This document shows, piece by piece, positions 15,647 through 22,482 of a stretch of 64,000 nt of DNA. The notes below the pieces were generated by a model. The model was not told the DNA's origin, did not search any database, and was given only the letters and a program-made list of their open reading frames with translations. A program made the position numbers and the translations under genes. This DNA is from Streptomyces sp. AC558_RSS880 (GTDB lineage Bacteria; Actinomycetota; Actinomycetes; Streptomycetales; Streptomycetaceae): positions 1-64,000 of the forward strand of contig NZ_JAGMUJ010000061.1 in NCBI RefSeq assembly GCF_019049255.1, in the 5' to 3' direction. The first letter of the stretch is position 1. Every line of letters starts with the position of its first letter.

Positions 15647-17707
15647 GTGCCGCGAGCGACCGCCACCCTCCCACCCCGTCCGCTGGGCTTTACCGGCCGG
15701 TCGAAGGATCTGGAACGCCTGCTCCCGCACCTCTCCCCCGACGAGGACGACACGGCCGCGCTGCCGCTCCTCATCTTCGCCGTCACAGGTATGGGTGGCG
15801 TCGGCAAGACCGCACTGGCGGTGGAGGCGGCGCACCGGGCTCGTGCGCAGGGCTGGTTCCCGGGCGGGACACTCTTCGTGGACCTGCGCGGGTACGACGA
15901 CGACCCGGTCACGGCTGATCAGGCGGTCCTGGCCCTGCTCGACGCGCTCGGCGTACGGGACGGGGACCTGCCGCCGACGGCGGACCGCCAGTACGACGCG
16001 TACCGCGCGCTCCTCGCCGAACGACGGGACCGGATGCTGCTGATCCTGGACAACGCCTCGGACCCGTCCCAGTACCTGCCGCTCCTGCCCGGCACGGACC
16101 ACCACCGGGTGCTCATCACCTCCCGGGACCGCCCCGACGCCCTTCCGGTACGCCTGATCGACCTGGAAACGCTCGCCCCGGACGACTCCGTCGCCCTCGT
16201 GACCCGCGCTCTGCACGACACCGACGAAGGCGACGACCGCCCGGCACGTGAACCCGAGGCACTGCGCAAACTGGCCGGTCTGTGCGGACACCTGCCCCTG
16301 GCCCTCCAGATCGCGGCGGGCATGCTGCGTCGACGCCGCTATCGGGACATCGCTTCTCTGGTGGCCGAGATCCAGAAGGCCGAGGACGCGACCACCGTCC
16401 TCGACCACGGCAGCCCCGGAACCGATCTTTATGGACGCTCACTCGCCCTGCGGCCTGTTCTGGAGACCTCCTATCGTCGACTGCCTCCCGACCAGGCCCG
16501 GCTGCTGCGCCTGCTCTGCCTCGCGCCAAGCGCGGAGACCAGCACAGAGGCGATCGCCGCTCTTGTCGACCTTGGCACCGAATCCGTGCTGTCGCTGCTG
16601 GAGGACTTGGCCGCCAGATACCTCGTCACGCCGGTTCGTGGCGGCAACGGGACGGCTTCCGCCTTGCGGTGGCGGTTGCATGACTTGGTGCGGATGTTCG
16701 GGGTGGGCGTGGTGGCGGGGGATGCGGAGCTGCGGGAGGAGGGGGAGGCGGCGCGGGAGCGGGTGCTGGGGTTCTACGTGCGGTGGGCGGATGCGGCTGA
16801 TGACCGGTTGCGGTGGCTGCCGGGGAGGGAGGAGCCGGAGCGGTTCGGAGACCGGGGGCAGGCGTTGGCATGGCTGGACGGGGAGCGGGCAGGTCTGGTG
16901 GCGGCGGTGGGGTGGGGGCGGGAGGAGCGGTTCGCGGGCACGGCGATGCGGCTGGCCGGGCGTCTGGGGGAGTACCTGTATTGGCGGCGGTATTTCGACG
17001 ACTGGATCGCCGTCGCGGGGACCGCGCAGAAGACCGCCTACCGGTCGGAAAAGCGGCTGAGCGAGGCCATTGCGTGGACCAACCTCGGCATTGCCCTGCG
17101 GGAGGCAGACCGGGAAGAGGAGTCGATCAGCGCCCTCACCCGCGCCCGCGACCTGTTCCAGGCTGTCGGAGACCGCCGCCGAGAGGCCACCGCGTGGGAC
17201 AACCTTGGCATCGCCCTACGGGAGGCGGGCCGGACCGAGAAGGCGGTCGACGCCCACACCCAGGCCCGCGACCTGTTCCAAGCCACTGGAGAGGACAGCG
17301 ACGGCGAGGCTACGGCGTGGAACAACCTCGGCAATGCCCTGCAGGAGGCGGGCCGGATAGAGGAGGCCATCGAGGCCCACACCCAGGCCCGCGACCTGCT
17401 CCAAGCCGTGGAAAGCCGCCACCGCGAGGGCAAGGCGTGGCACGGCCTCGGCATCGCTCTGCGGAAGGCAGGCCGGGTGAAGGAGGCCATCGAGGCGTAC
17501 GGCAAGTCCCTCAACATCTACCGTGAGTTCGAAGACTGGTACGGCGAGGGGCAGATCCTCCACAACCTAGCCTTCGCCCATAAGGCCGCCCACCGCCCCG
17601 TCGAGGCCCGCACCGCCTACCTCCAGTCTGCTGACGCCTTCACCCGCGCCAACGCCCCCACCGAAGCCGCACAAGCCCGCACCCGCGCCGCCGAACTCGA
17701 CACCTGA
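15647..17707 (+). CDS. NB-ARC/TPR signalling ATPase, paralog of 11732-14113, lacking an N-terminal domain
   Basis: 686 residues from GTG with no convincing ribosome binding site. It begins directly at the pre-NB-ARC linker LPPRPLGFTGR (8-18), then P-loop GMGGVGKTA (48-56), LFVDLRGYDD, LLILDNASD, ITSRDRPD, GLCGHLPLALQ, a winged helix, and C-terminal TPRs (AWxNLGxALREAGR units). The N-terminal domain and HxDFRGG linker found in its paralog are absent here but present at the end of the upstream PNP-fold protein. Residues about 340-480 are nearly identical to the paralog at protein and DNA level while the NB-ARC core is clearly diverged, a sign of gene conversion or exchange. Confidence 0.85.
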   Translation: MPRATATLPPRPLGFTGRSKDLERLLPHLSPDEDDTAALPLLIFAVTGMGGVGKTALAVEAAHRARAQGWFPGGTLFVDLRGYDDDPVTADQAVLALLDALGVRDGDLPPTADRQYDAYRALLAERRDRMLLILDNASDPSQYLPLLPGTDHHRVLITSRDRPDALPVRLIDLETLAPDDSVALVTRALHDTDEGDDRPAREPEALRKLAGLCGHLPLALQIAAGMLRRRRYRDIASLVAEIQKAEDATTVLDHGSPGTDLYGRSLALRPVLETSYRRLPPDQARLLRLLCLAPSAETSTEAIAALVDLGTESVLSLLEDLAARYLVTPVRGGNGTASALRWRLHDLVRMFGVGVVAGDAELREEGEAARERVLGFYVRWADAADDRLRWLPGREEPERFGDRGQALAWLDGERAGLVAAVGWGREERFAGTAMRLAGRLGEYLYWRRYFDDWIAVAGTAQKTAYRSEKRLSEAIAWTNLGIALREADREEESISALTRARDLFQAVGDRRREATAWDNLGIALREAGRTEKAVDAHTQARDLFQATGEDSDGEATAWNNLGNALQEAGRIEEAIEAHTQARDLLQAVESRHREGKAWHGLGIALRKAGRVKEAIEAYGKSLNIYREFEDWYGEGQILHNLAFAHKAAHRPVEARTAYLQSADAFTRANAPTEAAQARTRAAELDT

Positions 17708-17842
17708 CCCACGTACCTCCGAGCCCCGCCCCGTCCCTGCATGCCTCCGGATGTACTCAGCCGCACTGAAGAGCGCGTCACACACCGCATACAGGGAAGC
17801 GGCCCCCGACCGCGGAAAAGGTTCCCGCAGCCGGGGGCGTTA

Positions 17843-17870
17843 CCCGTCCCGTCGGGGGAAGCGGGACGGG
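17843..17870 (+). terminator. Hairpin downstream of the PNP/NB-ARC transcript
   Basis: CCCGTCCCG at 17843-17851 pairs perfectly with CGGGACGGG at 17862-17870 over a 10-nt loop. It lies in the 237-nt gap between two convergent transcripts. Confidence 0.5.
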
Positions 17871-17944
17871 GGTCACACGTTGCTGCCCTTGTGCCTCACA
17901 GCACCCGGGAAACGGCAGCCATCCGGTTTGGCACAGGGGCGAGC

Positions 17945-18217
17945 TCAGGAACCTTGGGCGTCAAGCTCCCGGTAGGGGTTGCCCTCCGCCGGAGTCACAC
18001 GCCAATAGGTCTCGACCACGGCCTTGTACTGCCGATGGGCCGGATTCAGGCCCGTGTGTTTCAGCGCCCAGACCTCCACAGGTTCAGGAGAGTCGTCCGA
18101 CGCCGGCGCCTCTGCCCCGCACGCCATACACAGGGCGGAATAGATGGCCTCCGGGGCACCCTCGCCGGTTTTCGGGCCCAGCGCCCATTCAGCCGCTTTG
18201 ATGATCGAACGCGTCAC
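17945..18217 (-). CDS. DUF7848-like small protein
   Basis: 90 residues from GTG, with GGGGGGAACT as ribosome binding site and a 4-base overlap (GTGA) with the gene before it. It contains one Cys-X2-Cys pair (LCMACG) and a conserved-looking centre WALKHTGLNPAHRQYKAVVE followed by YWRVTPAEGNPYRE. This pattern is familiar from Streptomyces proteins annotated DUF7848, recalled from memory. The function is unknown. Last gene of a three-gene operon divergent from an XRE regulator; such sets recur in Streptomyces. Confidence 0.75.
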   Translation of the reverse strand: MTRSIIKAAEWALGPKTGEGAPEAIYSALCMACGAEAPASDDSPEPVEVWALKHTGLNPAHRQYKAVVETYWRVTPAEGNPYRELDAQGS

Positions 18218-18417
18218 AGTTCCCCCCGGCTCCGCCTGTTCACTTCCGCCACCCGGGCGCGCAGCCTCGCATCCGTCCTCGCCCGGCAACGCGGGCAGGC
18301 ACAGGGCGGGAACCTGTCGAAGAGTTCCGGTACATCGGCAGGCTTGACGGTCCGCAACGGCCGTACCTGGGTACGTACGCCTGTCCGGAGATTGATCCGG
18401 TAGACCTCAATCGTCAT
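18214..18417 (-). CDS. Small cysteine-containing unknown protein
   Basis: 67 residues from ATG, 2 nt after the previous stop. The sequence is basic, with FPPCACPRCRAR near residues 36-47, a possible metal-binding Cys cluster of three cysteines. Family not recognised. Its stop overlaps the next start, so the three genes are translationally coupled. Confidence 0.7.
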   Translation of the reverse strand: MTIEVYRINLRTGVRTQVRPLRTVKPADVPELFDRFPPCACPRCRARTDARLRARVAEVNRRSRGEL

Positions 18418-18419
18418 CG

Positions 18420-18782
18420 TCACCGGGCATCCCCCCAGGGGTGCGCCCAGGGCCCCGCCCACGCCTGAGCGTCCGCGCGGTTGTTCCCGGCCGAGACGCC
18501 CAGGTGTGCCACGTAAGGCCGGACAAGCACACCCGTCGGCTCCCAGGCTTCCTCCGCCTCCCAGTCACGGATCGACTGCGTCCGCGCCTGCGGTGGCGTC
18601 GGGCGCCCTTTCAGGTGGAGCCGGCGCACGGTGACCAGTCGGGCACCCAACACGCATGGTGACAGGGGGAATTGCACCCGCCGGGGTGCCACAGGAGTCA
18701 CTGCTCGCCGGCTGTGCCTGCCGGAGGTACGCGGTCCGAACAGGACCGCCCTCAGCCAGTCGAGCAGTTGCGTGATAAGCAT
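18420..18782 (-). CDS. Unknown basic protein, first gene of a three-gene operon
   Basis: 120 residues from ATG; chosen because GAGGAG lies about 13 nt upstream and the protein starts with the amphipathic MLITQLLDWLRAVLFGPR, seen in other Streptomyces small proteins next to XRE regulators. The middle is Arg/Pro-rich; the C-terminus has SIRDWEAEEAWEPTGVLVRP and YVAHLGV. No function is recognised. It diverges from the XRE gene across 179 nt, which probably holds the regulated promoter. Confidence 0.7.
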   Translation of the reverse strand: MLITQLLDWLRAVLFGPRTSGRHSRRAVTPVAPRRVQFPLSPCVLGARLVTVRRLHLKGRPTPPQARTQSIRDWEAEEAWEPTGVLVRPYVAHLGVSAGNNRADAQAWAGPWAHPWGDAR

Positions 18783-18961
18783 GGGTTGTCGACGCTCCTC
18801 GTAAGCGTTGGCCACGCCCCGGGGCCGTTCGCGCGGTCGCCGGGGTCCTTGCGTCTCGCCATGCTGACGTGCCCTCAAGGAGCTTTCGGCACAGTTCTGG
18901 CGACATCTGAGACGTTTCAGCGGTAGCGTGGAAAAACGCCCAAACGTCCTCGGGGGAAGTC

Positions 18962-19723
18962 TTGAACAGCGCACTGAGATCGGCTATGCAGTCGGCCAAT
19001 CTGTCGCCCAGGCAGTTGGCGGTGCGGGTAGGCGTTTCCGGCAAGACGGTGGAACGGTGGGTGGCGGACGCCGAACTGATCCCGCACGCCAGGAACCGGG
19101 AAGACGCCTGCAAGGCGTTGGGAGTTGACGAAGAGATGTTGTGGCCGAAAGCAGTAAAGGACCGAATCAAGACCGGTGGGGACCGCGAGATCATCCATTC
19201 CTACCCCTACCGGTCCTCCTGTCCATCGACGGTCTGGGCCGAACTCGTCGAGAAGTCGATGACGGACATCCTCTTCGCGGGGTACACGAACTACTTTCTC
19301 TGGATCGACCAGCCCGCGTTCGTGTCGACCCTGCGCCGGAAGCTCGACAGCGGGTGCCGTGTGCGTTTTCTGCTGGGCGACCCGGACGGTGAGACAACGC
19401 GCCACCGCGAGCAGATCGAAGACGTGGCTCTCACCGTTTCCACGCGCATCCGGATCACGCTTGAACACCTGGGCAAACTCGGTGCGCACGAGGGCCTTGA
19501 AGCACGTTTCTCCGCAGCGAGCGACGCGACCAGTCACGTCTCGCTGTCGGTCTTCCGCTTCGACGGCGAGGCGCTTGTCACGCCCCATCTGGCCCGACTG
19601 GTCGGGCACGACTCGCCTCTGCTGCACCTGCGAAAGCTCGGCGGTACCGGAATGTTCGCCCGGTTCACCGAGCATGCCGAAGAGTTGTGGTCGAGAGGAA
19701 TCCCGATGGATTCTCAAGGCTAG
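18962..19723 (+). CDS. XRE-family regulator with C-terminal DUF5919/PLD-like domain
   Basis: 253 residues from TTG with GGGGGAAG 4 nt upstream. Residues 1-60 form an HTH (LSPRQLAVRVGVSGKTVERW). The C-terminal about 170 residues include DREIIHSYPYRSS, an FAGYTNYFLW strand and CRVRFLLGDPDGETT, which resemble the first half of phospholipase D-like domains without a clear HKD motif. Such proteins may bind a nucleotide or lipid signal. It diverges from the three small genes and is probably their regulator. A terminator follows at 19796. Confidence 0.75.
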   Translation: MNSALRSAMQSANLSPRQLAVRVGVSGKTVERWVADAELIPHARNREDACKALGVDEEMLWPKAVKDRIKTGGDREIIHSYPYRSSCPSTVWAELVEKSMTDILFAGYTNYFLWIDQPAFVSTLRRKLDSGCRVRFLLGDPDGETTRHREQIEDVALTVSTRIRITLEHLGKLGAHEGLEARFSAASDATSHVSLSVFRFDGEALVTPHLARLVGHDSPLLHLRKLGGTGMFARFTEHAEELWSRGIPMDSQG

Positions 19724-19795
19724 GGTGCAGAAGGGCGCCGGTACCGTTCCGCGGATGCGCATCACGGTCCCGCGCGTCCGCCACGCCGCCCCCGA

Positions 19796-19841
19796 ACGGC
19801 CCGGGGCCCGGCCGCACACACGCGGTCGGGCCCCGGGCCGT
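19796..19841. terminator. Strong hairpin terminator between convergent genes
   Basis: A 20-bp stem with one G-T wobble position: 19796-19815 pairs with 19822-19841, loop ACACAC. It separates the XRE gene from the convergent amidase gene. No T-tract, as usual in Streptomyces. Confidence 0.8.
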
Positions 19842-19867
19842 CGTGTTCCGCCGAAGGCGGACGGCCG

Positions 19868-22165
19868 TTACTTGAGGTAGACGATGCCGTCGGTGGTGAC
19901 GGCCGGACGGCCGCTCGTGCCGGCGACGACGATCTTGATCGTGTGCTTGGCGCTGCCGCTCCAGGTCTTGGTCCAGATCGCGTCGCGGTACTTGGTGGTG
20001 GACGACTTCAGGTCCACGGTGGCGGTCTTGGTGCCGTCCACGTAGACGTGGGCCTGGCCGGAGGTGGCGGCGCGGGAGACGGTCCAGGCGACGGACCGGC
20101 CGGTGAAGGTCCAGCTCAGCGAGGCGTTCTTGGAGGAGCTGGTGTACGACTTGCCGCCGAGGTAGCTGGAGAAAAACTTGGTCGTCCACGTGCCGGACTT
20201 GGTGGCGGAGCTCTCCTGGAGGATGACCGGGGTGCCGGAGACCGAGGCGGTGGCGGTGTTGCCGGCCCGGTCGTAGGCCTTCATCGACCAGGTGGTGGCA
20301 GAGCCGGACTTGGCGGTGTGGTGGGCGCTGGTGACCGCGGGCCCGTAGGTCTTGGCGGTCGGGGCGGTGAGCCGGACCTCCTTCAGCGCGACGCCGTCGG
20401 CGGCCTTCCACTTCAGCGTCAGCGGAACGGCGGCGGTGTTGACGGTGCCGGTACGCAGGGCCAGGTTCGGCTTGGTGGTGAAGGTGGGGGCGGTGGTCTC
20501 GGCGACGACGGTCGCGGCCGCCGTGGTGGTCGTCCTGCCCGACTGGTGGACGGCGCGGACGGCCACCTGGTGGGTGCCGGCGGTCAGGGTGGCCTTGGCG
20601 GAGGTGGCGGTGCCGGCGGTGGTGGCCACGGTCTTGCCGTCCACCAGGAGTTCGTACTTCGAGACGAGCGCGGCCGGGGTGGTGGCCGACCAGTTCACCG
20701 TGATGCCGGCCTTGGTGTAGGTGGTCGAGCCGGAGGTGCTGTTGCCGGTGACGGACTTCAGGGTGAGGCCGGAGACCGGTCCGCCCGCCCAGGTGCGGAC
20801 GGTGGCGAGCTTGTTGTAGAAGGCGTCACCGGGGCACTGGGTGTTGTAGCCGTCGCGGTGGCCGTGGATCGCGGGCAGGGTCAACCGGTCGCCCTTGGCC
20901 CAGGTCTTCCCGGAGTAGCTGCGGCCGCTGTCGCCCGCGGTGAGGGTGGCGGTGCCGGTGGGGGCGACGCCGTACTGGCCGAGCTTCCACGCGGCGATCC
21001 GGGCGACGGAGGTCATGGCGGCCGTGGAGGGCGCGGTGGAGGTGTAGGTGCCCAGCACGGATATGCCGGTGGTCTCGGCGTTGAAGCCGTAGGCGTGGGC
21101 GCCCATCACCGGCCGGTCGACTCCGCCCTTGCGGCCCTCGTAGACCGTGCCGCACTTGTCGACCAGGAAGTTGTAGCCCACGTCTTTCCAGCCCAGCTGC
21201 TTCACGTGGTACGCGTAGATGCCGCGTACCACGGCCGGGGCCTGGGCGCAGGTGTAGTCGTTGGACTCGGCGGTGTGGTGCACCACGACCGCCTTGATCT
21301 TCTCGCCGGGCAGGTAGCCCGGCTCCTCCGGGCTGATCGACTCGTCCGCGCCCCAGTCGGCGCGGGAGGTGATCGGCGGGCGCGGCGCGGTGGACGGCGG
21401 CGCGGGCGGGACGCTCACCGAAGGGCTGGGCGAGGCGGTGGGCGAGGAGGTGTCCGGGGCGGACGGCGAGACGGGAGCCGACGGCTCGGGCGTCGAGGGC
21501 TCGGGCGTCGAGGGTTCGGAGGGGGACGGCTCGGGCGGCGTCTCGGAGGCGGGAGCCTCCGGGACGGTGGCGTCCGGCTGCGGCTCGGTGCCGGTGCCCG
21601 GCTCGGTGGCCGAAGGGGTGGGATCCCCGCTCTCCTCACTCCCCTCGACCACGTACGCCGCCGGCTCCAGCGCGGTGACCTCACCGCTGCCGGGGTCGAC
21701 CATGTCCAGTCGCAGGCCCTTCGGCAGCCTGGTCGAATCCTTTCCGCCGACCCGCACCTCGACGCCGTCGGACGGGCCCACCCACGCCGGTTCGGTACCG
21801 CCGCGCTCGGCGCCGCTCTCCCCCTGGCCGCTGTCGCCATCCAGCGTCAGCCACCGCGACCAGTCCTGCGTACCGGCGGCCCGGGTGCGGACCTCGACCG
21901 TGCCGCCGACGCGGGCGGACGGGTCGGACCAGGTCACGCCGAGCATGCTGAACGGCCCGGTGTCCCGCTTGCCCAGGGAGGCGGAGGCGCCGTCCCCGGA
22001 GACCCGCAGCGCGGTGGTCTCCGCCTTGCTCGTGACGGGCCCCGGCGCACCGCCGGCGCGGGAACCGCCGCTCTCCTGCCCCGTCATGGCCTGCAGGACG
22101 AGTGCCCCGGACAGACCGGCCGCGACGACCGCGGACGCCTTCCAGAAATGCCGTGGTGTGCGCAT
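19868..22165 (-). CDS. Secreted peptidoglycan-recognition N-acetylmuramoyl-L-alanine amidase
   Basis: 765 residues. Signal peptide at 1-30 (HFWKASAVVAAGLSGALVLQ). An N-terminal domain of about 130 residues, then a Pro/Ser/Glu-rich linker (about 180-265), then a PGRP/amidase_2 domain beginning ITSRADWGADE with zinc ligands in VVHHTAE, IHGHRD and the Cys of TQCPGD, plus GYNFLVDKCGTVYEGR. The C-terminal about 300 residues are Ig-like/beta-sandwich repeats rich in Thr. It should cleave the stem peptide from glycan in the cell wall. Divergent from the Rhs toxin gene, with a GTGA-N6-TCAC Crp-type site between them. Confidence 0.88.
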   Translation of the reverse strand: MRTPRHFWKASAVVAAGLSGALVLQAMTGQESGGSRAGGAPGPVTSKAETTALRVSGDGASASLGKRDTGPFSMLGVTWSDPSARVGGTVEVRTRAAGTQDWSRWLTLDGDSGQGESGAERGGTEPAWVGPSDGVEVRVGGKDSTRLPKGLRLDMVDPGSGEVTALEPAAYVVEGSEESGDPTPSATEPGTGTEPQPDATVPEAPASETPPEPSPSEPSTPEPSTPEPSAPVSPSAPDTSSPTASPSPSVSVPPAPPSTAPRPPITSRADWGADESISPEEPGYLPGEKIKAVVVHHTAESNDYTCAQAPAVVRGIYAYHVKQLGWKDVGYNFLVDKCGTVYEGRKGGVDRPVMGAHAYGFNAETTGISVLGTYTSTAPSTAAMTSVARIAAWKLGQYGVAPTGTATLTAGDSGRSYSGKTWAKGDRLTLPAIHGHRDGYNTQCPGDAFYNKLATVRTWAGGPVSGLTLKSVTGNSTSGSTTYTKAGITVNWSATTPAALVSKYELLVDGKTVATTAGTATSAKATLTAGTHQVAVRAVHQSGRTTTTAAATVVAETTAPTFTTKPNLALRTGTVNTAAVPLTLKWKAADGVALKEVRLTAPTAKTYGPAVTSAHHTAKSGSATTWSMKAYDRAGNTATASVSGTPVILQESSATKSGTWTTKFFSSYLGGKSYTSSSKNASLSWTFTGRSVAWTVSRAATSGQAHVYVDGTKTATVDLKSSTTKYRDAIWTKTWSGSAKHTIKIVVAGTSGRPAVTTDGIVYLK

Positions 22166-22341
22166 GTCAGTTCGCGAGGTCCTTCTGCGTAAGGGGAGAA
22201 GCGGAGCGGGAAACCCGCCGCCCGGACGGGCGTCGCGTCAGGAGACTCGCACGAAGGGGTGAAGGTTGCACGACAACATTGACACGCCGGAGCGAGAAGA
22301 TCGAAAACCGATCACGCACAGTAAGAGAACCGGCCCCCAGC

Positions 22342-22355
22342 GTGACGAAGATCAC
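22342..22355. promoter_or_regulatory. Predicted Crp-type site between amidase and Rhs genes
   Basis: GTGACGAAGATCAC, a perfect GTGA-N6-TCAC dyad. It lies 176 nt upstream of the amidase start and about 128 nt upstream of the Rhs start. It departs from the Streptomyces GTG-N6-GNCAC form at one base. Confidence 0.45.
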
Positions 22356-22439
22356 TGCGCCCCTCCGGCAGAACTAATTCCACTTGCGGGCTTCTGTCGC
22401 GATTACCTCGCCTTTCTCCTCCCTATAGCTTCACAAAGA

Positions 22440-22455
22440 CATCACAGATGTGATG
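22440..22455. promoter_or_regulatory. Short dyad just upstream of the Rhs start
   Basis: CATCAC-AGAT-GTGATG, perfect 6-bp arms. It lies 28 nt before the chosen Rhs ATG and overlaps an upstream in-frame GTG, so it could be an operator in the leader. Confidence 0.35.
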
Positions 22456-22482
22456 CAGATGAACTCAACAGACCGAGGAATC

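Larger units (their letters stand above)
22166..22482. other. Divergent promoter region, amidase / Rhs gene
   Basis: A 317-nt stretch without a supportable gene. It is less GC-rich than its surroundings and includes a Crp-type dyad at 22342-22355, a CATCAC-AGAT-GTGATG dyad at 22440-22455 and CTATAGCT at about 22422 as a possible -10 for the Rhs gene. Confidence 0.6.

Noticed and set aside
18144..18347. Small plus-strand ORF within the three-gene operon
   Set aside because: Antisense shadow of two coupled genes.
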